Shown here: piece by piece, positions 52,636-61,186 of the stretch
Layout: every line of letters begins with the position of its first letter
How positions within the stretch are numbered: the first letter of the stretch is position 1
Source: Novosphingobium fuchskuhlense
GTDB taxonomy: Bacteria; Pseudomonadota; Alphaproteobacteria; Sphingomonadales; Sphingomonadaceae
Direction of reading: 5' to 3'
NCBI RefSeq assembly: GCF_001519075.1
Contig: NZ_KQ954244.1
Coordinates: 1,603,991 to 1,667,990 of the forward strand
DNA length: 64,000 bases
Translations under genes and position numbers: made by a program
Notes under the pieces: model-generated
What the model saw: only the letters and a program-made list of their open reading frames with translations
Database searches by the model: none
Told to the model about the DNA's origin: nothing

Positions 52636-53147
52636 CGCCCGATTTCTCCCGCCAGCACGCGGAAGCCCGGGACGAGCGCGAGGCCTGCAGCGAAGGCGCG
52701 GGCGCGCTGGGCCACCAACAGCGGATCGGCCCCGGATTGCAGCGTGACATTGCGGCGCACCGCCTCGGCCATCGCTGCTTCGCCTTCGGCAAGGCCGGTG
52801 CGGTAGGCGCCGAGGCGTCCGCCGAGCGTGCCCATGAGCTTGCCGATATGCTTGCCGACGACGACATCGCCGACGCCCTGTTCGCGCAGCTGGCCGTCCA
52901 TGTCTTCGACGAATAGCTCGGTCAGGCGGGCGGAGGGGCCGATCAGCGCTTCCTCGTGCTCCATGCGCAGCATGACGAGGCTGAGCACCAGCGTGATCAT
53001 GTCGAACCGGCCGGCCAGCGTATCCGCCACGCCGCACGTCCGGTACCATTCCGGCTCGCGTGCAATGGCGACCGTGCGGTGCCACAGCTCGCGCACGCTA
53101 TCGCGATCATCGTGGCGGGCACCGAACAATCGGGCGAGGAACGACAT
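52632..53147 (-). CDS. Ubiquinol-cytochrome c chaperone (CBP3-like)
   Basis: The 171-residue protein has the CBP3 C-terminal domain: ARLFGARHDDRDSVRELWHRTVAIAREPEWYRTCGVADTLAGRFDMITLVLSLVMLRME, matching the family that assists cytochrome b and bc1-complex assembly in mitochondria. Bacterial homologues are presumed to have a similar role. It is upstream of yceD (4-nt overlap) and divergent from bamE over 186 nt with no gene between. Confidence 0.9.
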   Translation of the reverse strand: MSFLARLFGARHDDRDSVRELWHRTVAIAREPEWYRTCGVADTLAGRFDMITLVLSLVMLRMEHEEALIGPSARLTELFVEDMDGQLREQGVGDVVVGKHIGKLMGTLGGRLGAYRTGLAEGEAAMAEAVRRNVTLQSGADPLLVAQRARAFAAGLALVPGFRVLAGEIGR

Positions 53148-53333
53148 GGGTGTGGTTGTCCTTCTTGGCAGGCCGGGCGGTTCAGGGCGGGGAAAGCGCC
53201 CGTGCGCCATTGCAGTAACGCGCCGTGCACCGTAAGGCACGTGGCGATAAGCGGCGATATAGGGTGCGCGGGCCAATTGGCAAACGCCCCGATCGGGCAC
53301 GGCGCCGGCAAAGCGAAGACTTCGGAGTGACAG

Positions 53334-53855
53334 ATGCGTGAGTATGGCCGGATCAAGGGTCTCCGGATGAAGCAACTGGGAGCGGCATCGGCGCTGACGC
53401 TGCTGGCGCTCATGGCCGGCGGCTGCGCCAGCATCAAGGATCACCGCGGCTATCTGATCGATCCGGCGCTGACGGGTTCGGTGCAGCCGGGCATCGACAA
53501 CCGCACATCGGTGGAGCGCGCGCTGGGCCAGCCGACCTTCAAGAGCGAGTTCGGCAAACAGATCTGGTACTACGTCTCGATCGACACGCGCCAGCGCCCG
53601 TTCAAGCGCCCCGAGGCCAAAGCGCAGAACGTGCTGATGGTGAGCTTCGACCAAAAGGGCAATGTTGCCAGCGTGGAGCGGCGCGGCATGGAAAAGGTCG
53701 TCGCGCTGAATCCCGACAGCCACAAGACCCCGACGCTGGGCCGCACGCGCAGCTTCTTCGAGGACCTGTTCGGCAATATCGGTTCGGTCGGCGCGGTGCC
53801 GGGCGGGCAGGGCCCGGGCGGCGGACCGGCTGGTTCGGGTCCGAACGGGAGCTGA
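53334..53855 (+). CDS. bamE: Outer-membrane assembly lipoprotein BamE (SmpA/OmlA)
   Basis: The 173-residue precursor has a lipoprotein signal (LTLLALMAGGCASI, lipobox AGGC), then the BamE fold: GYLIDPALTGSVQPGIDNRTSVERALGQPTF, WYYVS and NVLMVSFDQKGNV. A glycine-rich tail ends the protein. ATG at 53334 has GGAG 6 nt upstream; a later ATG at 53367 would also retain the signal. BamE is part of the BAM complex that inserts beta-barrel proteins, including LptD. Confidence 0.93.
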   Translation: MREYGRIKGLRMKQLGAASALTLLALMAGGCASIKDHRGYLIDPALTGSVQPGIDNRTSVERALGQPTFKSEFGKQIWYYVSIDTRQRPFKRPEAKAQNVLMVSFDQKGNVASVERRGMEKVVALNPDSHKTPTLGRTRSFFEDLFGNIGSVGAVPGGQGPGGGPAGSGPNGS

Positions 53856-53905
53856 GGGTTCCGGCTGACGCTTGAACCCATCTTCGTGCGCCCCATATCG
53901 GGTGC

Positions 53906-54463
53906 ATGAACGACAGACTTTCAGCCCACGGGCTCGTGCAGTGGCACGGCACCACGATCATCGGCGTCAAGAAAAACGGCCGCACCGTCATCGCCGGTGA
54001 CGGGCAGGTTTCCATGGGCAACACCGTGATGAAACCCAATGCGCGCAAGGTGCGGCGCATTGGCGAGGGCAAGGTGATTGCCGGTTTTGCCGGCGCGACC
54101 GCCGATGCCTTTACCCTGTTCGAGCGGCTGGAGCGCAAGCTGGAGCAGCATCGGGGCCAGCTGATGCGCGCTGCGGTGGAGCTCGCCAAGGACTGGCGGA
54201 CCGACAAGTATCTGCGCAATCTCGAAGCCCTGATGATCGTCGCGGACGCCGAGACGATGCTGATCCTGACGGGCAACGGCGATGTGCTGGAGCCGGAGGG
54301 CGGAATCGCCGCGATCGGTTCGGGCGGCAACTATGCGCTGGCGGCGGCGCGGGCGCTCGACCCATACGAGGACGATGCCGAAAAGATCGCCCGCCGCGCG
54401 ATGCAGGTGGCGGCGGAAGTCTGCGTCTTCACCAATGACCGCGTGACGCTGGAAGAAATCTGA
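53906..54463 (+). CDS. hslV: ATP-dependent protease proteolytic subunit HslV
   Basis: HslV is the dodecameric threonine protease of the HslVU machine. The 185-residue precursor has a 15-residue propeptide ending QWHG; processing exposes Thr16 of [21 protein letters not shown], the nucleophile. [17 protein letters not shown] and [15 protein letters not shown] are conserved. It is followed 56 nt later by hslU. Confidence 0.98.
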   Translation: MNDRLSAHGLVQWHGTTIIGVKKNGRTVIAGDGQVSMGNTVMKPNARKVRRIGEGKVIAGFAGATADAFTLFERLERKLEQHRGQLMRAAVELAKDWRTDKYLRNLEALMIVADAETMLILTGNGDVLEPEGGIAAIGSGGNYALAAARALDPYEDDAEKIARRAMQVAAEVCVFTNDRVTLEEI

Positions 54464-54487
54464 GCGCCGCTGACCCACCCCCGACCC

Positions 54488-54503
54488 CTCCCGCAAGCGG
54501 GAG
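54488..54503 (+). repeat. Palindrome CTCCCGC-AA-GCGGGAG between hslV and hslU
   Basis: A perfect 7-bp inverted repeat with an AA loop lies 16 nt before the hslU ATG. The 3' arm contains GGGAG, so the hairpin could occlude a ribosome-binding site. CTCCCGCAAGCGGGAG hairpins are frequent in sphingomonad intergenic DNA. Confidence 0.5.
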
Positions 54504-54519
54504 TGGAGTGAGAGATTCC

Positions 54520-55821
54520 ATGACCGATACCCTTACCCCCAAGGCCATTGTCGCCGCGCTGGACGCGCATATTGTCGGCCAGGCCGATGCCAAGCGTGCG
54601 GTGGCCGTGGCCCTGCGCAACCGCTGGCGGCGGCAGCGTCTGCCCGCCGAGCTGCGCGACGAGGTGAGCCCCAAGAACATCCTGATGATCGGGCCGACGG
54701 GCTGCGGCAAGACCGAGATCAGCCGGCGGCTGGCGAAGCTGGCGGATGCGCCGTTCGTGAAGGTCGAGGCGACCAAGTTCACCGAGGTCGGCTATGTCGG
54801 CCGCGATGTGGAGCAGATCGCGCGCGATCTGGTGGAAGAAGCGGTGCGGCTGGAAAAGGAGCGCCGCCGCGAGGCGGTGCGCGAGGCGGCAAGCAAGGCG
54901 GCGATGGACCGGCTGCTGAAGGCGCTGGTGGGCGACGGCGCGAGCGAGGCGACGCGCGAGAGCTTCCGCCAGCGGATCACCGAAGGTTCGATGAACGACG
55001 TCGAGGTCGAGATCGAGGTGGAGGACGCGCCCGCCAAGTCCATGGAGATTCCGGGGATGCAGGGCGGGATCGGCATGATCAACCTCTCCGAGATGATGGG
55101 CAAGGCCTTCGGTCAGAAGCCGCTGAAGCGGCGCAAGCTGCGCGTGGCCGATGCGTGGGACAAGCTGGTCGATGAAGAGGCCGAGAAGCGCATGGATCAG
55201 GACGATGTCGCGCGTGCGGCGCTGATCAGTGCCGAGACCAACGGCATCGTGTTCATCGACGAGATCGACAAGATCGCGGTGAGCGACGTGCGCGGCGGTT
55301 CGGTGAGCCGCGAGGGCGTGCAGCGCGATCTGCTGCCCTTGATCGAGGGTACCACGGTGGCCACGAAGTATGGCCCGATGAAGACCGACCACGTGCTGTT
55401 CATCGCCTCGGGCGCGTTCCATGTGGCCAAGCCCAGTGACATGCTGCCCGAATTGCAGGGGCGCCTGCCGATCCGGGTGGAGCTGGCGGCGCTTTCGGAG
55501 GATGACTTCGTGCACATCCTCAGCTCGACGCGGGCCAATCTGGTGGAGCAGTACCGTGCGCTGCTGGCGACCGAAGAAGTGACGGTGGACTTCACCGAGG
55601 ATGCGATCCGCGCGGTGGCGAAGACGGCGGCGCAAGTGAACGAGACGGTCGAGAACATCGGCGCGCGGCGGCTGCAGACGGTGATGGAGAAGCTGCTGGA
55701 AGAGGTGAGCTTCGAGGCCGAGGACCGGCGCGGTACGACGGTGACCGTGGACGCGGCCTATGTCAGCGAGCGTCTGGCGGGGCTGGCGGGGAACGCGGAT
55801 CTTTCGAAGTATATTCTCTAG
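54520..55821 (+). CDS. hslU: ATP-dependent protease ATPase subunit HslU
   Basis: HslU unfolds substrates for HslV. The 433-residue AAA+ protein has [25 protein letters not shown], Walker [12 protein letters not shown] (about residues 56-66), [18 protein letters not shown] (pore loop GYVG), the I-domain (about 110-240), Walker [11 protein letters not shown] and the C-terminal LSKYIL that docks into HslV. ATG at 54520 is chosen over an upstream GTG because it gives the normal [11 protein letters not shown] start. Confidence 0.98.
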   Translation: MTDTLTPKAIVAALDAHIVGQADAKRAVAVALRNRWRRQRLPAELRDEVSPKNILMIGPTGCGKTEISRRLAKLADAPFVKVEATKFTEVGYVGRDVEQIARDLVEEAVRLEKERRREAVREAASKAAMDRLLKALVGDGASEATRESFRQRITEGSMNDVEVEIEVEDAPAKSMEIPGMQGGIGMINLSEMMGKAFGQKPLKRRKLRVADAWDKLVDEEAEKRMDQDDVARAALISAETNGIVFIDEIDKIAVSDVRGGSVSREGVQRDLLPLIEGTTVATKYGPMKTDHVLFIASGAFHVAKPSDMLPELQGRLPIRVELAALSEDDFVHILSSTRANLVEQYRALLATEEVTVDFTEDAIRAVAKTAAQVNETVENIGARRLQTVMEKLLEEVSFEAEDRRGTTVTVDAAYVSERLAGLAGNADLSKYIL

Positions 55822-55830
55822 GGCCCAACC

Positions 55831-57201
55831 CTAGCCCTCATCCTGCGCGAGCAGGCGGTTGAGGACCGGCGCGCCGATCAGGATGCCGAGGCCGGCGCCG
55901 GTGCAGATCGCGGCGTTGATCAGCCAGAACGGGGCGGGGCCGAGGCTTTCGTAGAGGCCGCCCATCCAGCCGCTGAGCACGCTGCCGGCGGCGGTGGCGA
56001 GCATGCAGATGCCGACGAGCGTGCCGCGCAAGGATTGCGGGGCGCGGGTGCCGTAGAGCCCCATGATGACGGGCGCGTAGTACATCGCGCCGAAATTCGA
56101 GGTGACGTGGAAGAGTAGCGGGAGCGCGATGGGCGCGCGTCCCTGTGCGTTGGCGAGCAGCGGTCCTGCGGCGAGCAGGCCCACGCTGAGGCCGAAGATA
56201 ATGCTGCCGATGGCGAGCTTGGTGAGGACGTCGGGTTCGCGTCCGCGCCTCGCCTGCAGGGCCCAGATCCACAGTACGACCGGGATGAAAAGACCAGGCG
56301 CGAGGCCATCGAGCGACTGGAACCACGGAACAGGGACGCTAAAGCCGCCGACATCGAGGTTCACCGTATCGCGCAGCCAGATGTTGTAGACGTTCCAGAT
56401 CTGCGCCTGCGCGGTCCAGTAGCAGACGACGAGCGGCCAGATCGCGAGGAGGCCGAGCACGCGGCGGCGCTCTGATGCGGTGAGGGGCGGGCGCTTGCCG
56501 GAGACGGCAGGCGCGCGCTGCTGTTCGGCCGGGAGCCAGCGTTGGCCGCCGAGATAGACCATGAGGCCGATCAGCATGCCGAAACCGGCGACGGCAAAGC
56601 CTGCGTGCCAGCCCCAGATCGCGGCAACGCTGCCGCTGAGGATGGGCGCGGCGGCGGCGCCGAAATTGATGCCGAGGTAGTAGTACTGGAAGGCGTTGAC
56701 CTCGCGCGGGTCTCCATCGGCGTAGAGCGACTTGACCTGCGCCGAGAGATTGCCGCGCAGCAAGCCCGCACCGCACATGAGGAGCACGAGCGCGATGAGG
56801 AAGGTGCGATCGAAGGCGAGCGCGAAGTGGCCCGCGGTCATCATCGCCGCGCCGCCACCCACCGCGAGCTTGCGGCCCGCGACCCGGTCGCCGATCCAGC
56901 CGCCGAGCAGGGGCAGGCCGGTGACGCAGGCGTAGTAGTAGCCGAAGGTCTGGAGTGCGAGCGCCTGTGGGCCGAGCGGGCCCGAGGTGGCCTCGAGAAA
57001 GGCACGGAAAGCCGGGAAGCCGATGACGGTGGCGACGCGCGCAGGATCGAGCAGCAAGTCGCCGGTCATGTAGAGCACCAGCATCGCGACCATGCCGTGG
57101 AACGAGATGCGGTCCCACAGCTCGGTGCCGGCTAGAACCCACAGACCTTTGGGCTGGCCGAACAGTTCATCGCTGCGCTGTGGTAGTGCCTGATCCGTCA
57201 T
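55831..57201 (-). CDS. POT/PTR2-family peptide transporter
   Basis: A 456-residue transporter with about 12-14 helices. LAGTELWDRISFHGMVAMLVLYMT matches the ExxER-type helix-1 motif of proton-coupled oligopeptide transporters in altered form, and GLPLLGGWIGDRVAGRKLAV and FQYYYLGINFGAAAAPIL (PTR2 FYxxINxG) are present. Substrates are probably di- and tripeptides. The start at 57201 is the conserved MTDQALPQRSDELFG; upstream the frame runs into a repeat and is not genuine. Confidence 0.9.
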   Translation of the reverse strand: MTDQALPQRSDELFGQPKGLWVLAGTELWDRISFHGMVAMLVLYMTGDLLLDPARVATVIGFPAFRAFLEATSGPLGPQALALQTFGYYYACVTGLPLLGGWIGDRVAGRKLAVGGGAAMMTAGHFALAFDRTFLIALVLLMCGAGLLRGNLSAQVKSLYADGDPREVNAFQYYYLGINFGAAAAPILSGSVAAIWGWHAGFAVAGFGMLIGLMVYLGGQRWLPAEQQRAPAVSGKRPPLTASERRRVLGLLAIWPLVVCYWTAQAQIWNVYNIWLRDTVNLDVGGFSVPVPWFQSLDGLAPGLFIPVVLWIWALQARRGREPDVLTKLAIGSIIFGLSVGLLAAGPLLANAQGRAPIALPLLFHVTSNFGAMYYAPVIMGLYGTRAPQSLRGTLVGICMLATAAGSVLSGWMGGLYESLGPAPFWLINAAICTGAGLGILIGAPVLNRLLAQDEG

Positions 57202-57247
57202 GATTTCCCCCGCTGCCCGCGCAGGGTGAACGAACCACCACGCTTTG

Positions 57248-57340
57248 CAAGGCTTCCCGGGGGGCAAGGCTTCCCGGGGGGCAAGGCTTCCCGGGGGGCA
57301 AGGCTTCCCGGGGGGGCAAGGTTTCCCGGTGGGCAAGGAA
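57248..57340. repeat. 17-bp tandem repeat, about five copies
   Basis: Unit CAAGGCTTCCCGGGGGG at 57248, 57265, 57282 (17 bp each), 57299 (18 bp, one extra G), a diverged CAAGGTTTCCCGGTGGG at 57317 and a broken start of a sixth copy at 57334. It lies between the divergent POT and DUF1737 genes. Homopolymeric G runs and the exact identity of three copies suggest recent expansion or slippage. Confidence 0.9.
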
Positions 57341-57371
57341 TGGTGATGCAGGGCGGACGGCCTTGCTCTAT

Positions 57372-57581
57372 ATGTCAGTCATGTACACGACCCCTGAAGA
57401 TCGCCCGATCTACCGACTCCTCACCGGCAAGGATGACCGCGCCTTTTGCGAGCGCGTCTCCGAGGCGCTGGAGCAGGGCTGGCGGCTTTATGGATCGCCC
57501 ACGATCACCTGGGACGAAGAGGCCGGCTGCATGAAGGCCGCGCAGGCGGTGGTGTGGCACGAGGCCGACGTGGTGAAGTAA
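57372..57581 (+). CDS. DUF1737 small protein
   Basis: This 69-residue protein has IYRLLTGKDDRAFCERVSEALEQGWRLYGSPTITWDEEAG, the DUF1737 core, followed by a short tail AAQAVVWHEADVVK. The family is of unknown function; members commonly run 60-70 residues. ATG at 57372 or 57381 could be the start. It begins 32 nt after the tandem repeat, so its promoter is in or near the repeat. Confidence 0.85.
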   Translation: MSVMYTTPEDRPIYRLLTGKDDRAFCERVSEALEQGWRLYGSPTITWDEEAGCMKAAQAVVWHEADVVK

Positions 57582-57625
57582 AGGACCGCTTCGGCTTTTG
57601 TCCGCGCGGCGATTGCGGAGCAGGT

Positions 57626-58300
57626 TCAGGTTTGCGGGGTGTAGACCGTGAGACTTGCCGGATCGAATTCGGGACGATCGCCTGCGGACAGGTAGAACAC
57701 GCCGATCCCTGAGAAGAGGCGCCAGTAGCTGCCGGGCCACGCGGAGCGGCCGTAGGGGCCGCATGGCAGATCGAGCGCGGCGCTGCGGCGGGATTCGTCG
57801 GCGGCGAGATCGTAGACGAAAGCATCCCGCGGATAGCCGGCTGACGGCGGTGTGCGCAGCGCGCAGCGCCGGGCCTGCGGCTGCGGCAGGCCGGCGGAGG
57901 CGAGCGTGTAGACGGCGAGATGTTCCGCCGCCGGCCTCCCGATGGCGATGGCGAGCGCCTTGCGGCCGACGAGTTCGGTATTGCGGGCGGCTTCGGCATA
58001 GCGCAGCACGAGGGCGCCGCCCTGCTGCGGGGTCACGGCGAGGCGTGCGGCCTTCTCGCCGCAGCGCTGGGCGGCATAGAGCAGCCAGCGCCCGCCGGTC
58101 AGTTGCACTTCCTGCGCGGCCACATCGCAGCCCTCAAGCGGTGCCCACGGGCCGCGTGGCAGGCGGGCGAGGGCCTCGGCGCGGCACAGGCCCGAGCCGG
58201 GGAGGAGGCCTCCCGCATCGGCGCAGGGAACCGGTGCGGGAGGCGGTGGCGGCGGCGGGTCGGCCTGCGTGGCGGAAAGGAGCAGGGCGAGGGTGAGCAT
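57626..58300 (-). CDS. Secreted protein of unknown function
   Basis: A 224-residue protein with a short signal peptide (LTLALLLSATQA, cleavage near residue 13), a Pro-rich stretch (DPPPPPPPAPVP) and a body with six cysteines (CADAGG, LCRAEA, GCDVAA, RCGEKA, RCALRT, LPCGPYG) that could form disulfides. VYDLAADESRRSAALDLPCGP and FSGIGVFYLSAGDRPEFDPASL are recognisable only as sphingomonad-type hypothetical sequence. It follows the Atm1-type exporter by 12 nt. Confidence 0.7.
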   Translation of the reverse strand: MLTLALLLSATQADPPPPPPPAPVPCADAGGLLPGSGLCRAEALARLPRGPWAPLEGCDVAAQEVQLTGGRWLLYAAQRCGEKAARLAVTPQQGGALVLRYAEAARNTELVGRKALAIAIGRPAAEHLAVYTLASAGLPQPQARRCALRTPPSAGYPRDAFVYDLAADESRRSAALDLPCGPYGRSAWPGSYWRLFSGIGVFYLSAGDRPEFDPASLTVYTPQT

Positions 58301-58312
58301 CGCCCCGCCGCC

Positions 58313-60151
58313 TTACTCCGCCGCTTCGCTGAGGTCGCCCTGTTCGGCGGCCTGGCGGTTCCACATTTCGGCGTAGAGGCCGTCGCGGCGCAGGAGTTCG
58401 AGGTGGCCGCCGCTTTCGACGAGGCGGCCCTGATCGAGCACGAAGATGCGGTCCGAATCGGCGATGGTCGAAAGGCGGTGCGCGATCGAGATCGTTGTGC
58501 GCTGCTCGGCAAGGCCGCGCATAGTCGAGAGGATGTCCTGCTCGGTGCGGGTGTCGAGCGCGCTGGTGGCCTCATCGAAGAGCACGATGGGCGGGTTCTT
58601 GACGAGGGTGCGCGCGATGGCGACGCGCTGCTTCTCGCCGCCCGAGAGCTTGAGGCCGCGTTCGCCGACTTCGGTTTCGAAGCCCTTGGGCAGGCGCTCG
58701 ATCAGCGGCATGAGCGCGGCGGCGCGGGCGGCGGCCTCGACATCGGAGAGGTCCGCGCCGTCACGTCCGTAGGCGATGTTGTAGCCGATGGTATCGTTGA
58801 ACAGCACCGAATCCTGCGGGACGATGCCGAGCGCGGCGCGCAAGGAGATCTGCGTGACGAGGCGGATGTCCTGCCCGTCGATCAGGATGCGCCCGCCTTG
58901 CGGATCATAGAAGCGGAACAGCAGCCGCGCGATGGTCGACTTGCCCGCGCCCGAGGGGCCGACGATGGCGACCTTGCTGCCGGCGGCGATTTCGAGCGTG
59001 AGGCCGTGGAGGATCGTGCGATCCGGATCATAGCCGAAGGTCACGTTGTCGAACACCACGGCGGGCTGGCGGATGACCAGCGCGGGCGCGCCGGGCGCGT
59101 CGGCCACTTCCTGCGGTTCGTCCATCAGCTTGAACATGGCGGCCATGTCGATCAGGCCCTGGCGGATGGTGCGGTAGACCATGCCGAGCATGTCGAGCGG
59201 GCGGAACAGCTGGGTGAGGTAGGTGTTGACGAAGACGACATCGCCGACGGTGAGGTGGCCCTTGGCCCAGCCCCACACGGTATAGGCCATCGCGCCCGCC
59301 ATGAGCAGGTTGACGATCAGCGCCTGCGCGATGTTGAGCAGGCCGAGCGAGTTTTCGCTCTTCACCGCGGCATCGGCATAGGCGCGGGTGGCCTGCGCGT
59401 AGCGGGCTTCCTCGCGCGCTTCGGCGGCGAAGTACTTCACGGTTTCATAGTTGAGCAGCGAATCGACCGCGCGGGCCATTGCCTGCCCGTCGAGCCGGTT
59501 CATGCGTTCGCGCAGGGCGTTGCGCCATTCGGTGATGGTGCGCGTGGTCCAGGCATAGAGTACGACGGCGAGCGCGGTCGCGGCGACCAGCGGCCAGCCG
59601 AAGCTCACGTAGAAGATGATCGCGACGGCGACGAGCTCGATGACCGTGGGCGCGATGTTGAACAGCAGAAAATAGAGCATCACGTCGATGCTCTTGGTCC
59701 CGCGCTCGATCACCTTGGTGACTTCGCCGGTGCGGCGGGCGAGGTGGAAGCGCAGCGACAGCTTGTGGAGGCGGCTGAACACGTCCTCCGCCAGCGCGCG
59801 GGTGGCATCTTGTCCGACGCGTTCGAACACGATGTTGCGCAAGTTGTCGAAGGCGACACCGGAGAATCGGCCGAGCGCGTAGGCCAGCACGAAGGCGAGC
59901 GCGACGGCATAGGCGCCGCTGATGGAGCCGGGCGCGGTGCCCGGCAGGCTCATCGCATCGATGGCGCGCTTGTAGGCATAGGGCAGCGCCAGCGTGGTCG
60001 CCTTCGCCGCGAGGATGAGCACCGTGGCACCGATGATCCGCGCCCTGAGCGCCGGATTATCGCGCGGCCAGAGATAGGGCAGGAAGCGGCGGAGCGTGCC
60101 CCAGCCATCGTGGCGGGCATCGGGATCGTTGGAAGCTGTATCTGGCGGCAT
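58313..60151 (-). CDS. Atm1/HMT-type ABC exporter
   Basis: The 612-residue half-transporter has a six-helix membrane domain (about 40-325) and an ATPase domain (about 365-600) with Walker A VGPSGAGKST, signature LSGGEKQR, Walker B IVLFDEATSALD and H-loop AHRLST. The membrane domain (GATVLILAAKATTLALPYAYKRAIDA, HLARRTGEVTKVIERGTKSID, LLNYETVKYFAAEAREE) matches Atm1-type transporters, which in Novosphingobium export glutathione and metal-glutathione complexes. Start at 60151 is supported by family length. Confidence 0.95.
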   Translation of the reverse strand: MPPDTASNDPDARHDGWGTLRRFLPYLWPRDNPALRARIIGATVLILAAKATTLALPYAYKRAIDAMSLPGTAPGSISGAYAVALAFVLAYALGRFSGVAFDNLRNIVFERVGQDATRALAEDVFSRLHKLSLRFHLARRTGEVTKVIERGTKSIDVMLYFLLFNIAPTVIELVAVAIIFYVSFGWPLVAATALAVVLYAWTTRTITEWRNALRERMNRLDGQAMARAVDSLLNYETVKYFAAEAREEARYAQATRAYADAAVKSENSLGLLNIAQALIVNLLMAGAMAYTVWGWAKGHLTVGDVVFVNTYLTQLFRPLDMLGMVYRTIRQGLIDMAAMFKLMDEPQEVADAPGAPALVIRQPAVVFDNVTFGYDPDRTILHGLTLEIAAGSKVAIVGPSGAGKSTIARLLFRFYDPQGGRILIDGQDIRLVTQISLRAALGIVPQDSVLFNDTIGYNIAYGRDGADLSDVEAAARAAALMPLIERLPKGFETEVGERGLKLSGGEKQRVAIARTLVKNPPIVLFDEATSALDTRTEQDILSTMRGLAEQRTTISIAHRLSTIADSDRIFVLDQGRLVESGGHLELLRRDGLYAEMWNRQAAEQGDLSEAAE

Positions 60152-60203
60152 TGTTCCCAGATAAGGGCTTTGGCGCGTTTCGCCAGTGCTAACCGGACGC
60201 AGG

Positions 60204-61130
60204 CTAGAACCGGATCGGGATCTCGGCGTTGTCCGGCAGATCGAAGAGGATCCGCTTGGTCGCAAAATCGATAGCGACGCGGTGGAAGAGCTTCAACTGG
60301 TTCATGCCCATGAACATGGCGGGGCGCTTCACCATCTCGAGCTTGTCGAAGGCGGGGGTGTCGGCGAAGACGAGCATCGAATTGCTCATCGTCATCGTCC
60401 CGAGCTTCAGGGTCTTGGCCATGGCGATATCGGCCGTGATGGTCTGCCCGGTGACGGATTGGAGCTGCGTCGTCTCACCCTTGTGGCGCTTGGCGAGGGC
60501 CTTTTGCAGCGCGCGGTTGCCGATCGAGGTGTCGGAGCCGGTGTCGATCACGATATCGGTGCGCACGCCGTCGATCACGGCGTTGGTCATGATGAGCTGG
60601 CCGGAGCGGCGGCGGGCCTGGACGACGATTTCGAACCCGCGGCTGCCGCCGAGCTGCGCGGCATCGCCGATGGCCATGCGCTTCCTGTCGAAATCGAGGA
60701 GGACGCGCTGGTCCTGCAGGCTGTCGAGCCCGATGATCCCGTCCGCGCCGATGTTGCTGCCCTCAAGCAGCGGGGCGGTGAGGTCGTAGAAGCTGCGGCG
60801 GCCGAGGTTGATCTCGTCGATCTCGACCAGATCAACGCTCTGGGTGCCGGCGATGCCGATGAGCAGACCCTGGCCCGAGGTCGGCAGGCGCAGGCGCTGC
60901 GCGATATCACGGGCGAGCACGGTGCGTTCGGCGCCAGTATCGACGAGGAAATCGAAGGGCCCCGCCGAACCGCCTGCGTGGCCGATGCGCACCGGCACGG
61001 TCATCCGGTCATGCCGGTCGATATCCGCCTTGACGATGTCGACGCCGCCCGGCCCGGTCTCGGCCGGGGGCAGCGGTGCCGGTGCGGCGAGCGCCAGCGC
61101 GCCGGTGGATGCGAGTGCGAGCAGACCCAT
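60204..61130 (-). CDS. Two-domain retropepsin-like aspartyl protease
   Basis: This 308-residue protein has an N-terminal signal sequence (about residues 1-16) and two retropepsin-like units, each with its own active-site motif: FLVDTGAERT (Asp64) followed by GIIGLDSL, and IVIDTGSDTS (Asp196) followed by MFMGMNQL. Most bacterial Asp_protease_2 proteins have one motif per chain and dimerise; here two in one chain could form a complete pepsin-like site. Periplasmic location is likely. Substrate unknown. Confidence 0.85.
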   Translation of the reverse strand: MGLLALASTGALALAAPAPLPPAETGPGGVDIVKADIDRHDRMTVPVRIGHAGGSAGPFDFLVDTGAERTVLARDIAQRLRLPTSGQGLLIGIAGTQSVDLVEIDEINLGRRSFYDLTAPLLEGSNIGADGIIGLDSLQDQRVLLDFDRKRMAIGDAAQLGGSRGFEIVVQARRRSGQLIMTNAVIDGVRTDIVIDTGSDTSIGNRALQKALAKRHKGETTQLQSVTGQTITADIAMAKTLKLGTMTMSNSMLVFADTPAFDKLEMVKRPAMFMGMNQLKLFHRVAIDFATKRILFDLPDNAEIPIRF

Positions 61131-61186
61131 GGCGTCCTTCTCCTGGGAAGGGTCATACGCCTTTGTGCGGAGCCTGCCTATGGATA

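Noticed and set aside
57201..57336. Collagen-like PPGKP-type N-terminal extension of the POT transporter on the minus strand
   Set aside because: It is the translation of the 17-bp tandem repeat, whose unit length is not a multiple of three, and it precedes the conserved transporter start.
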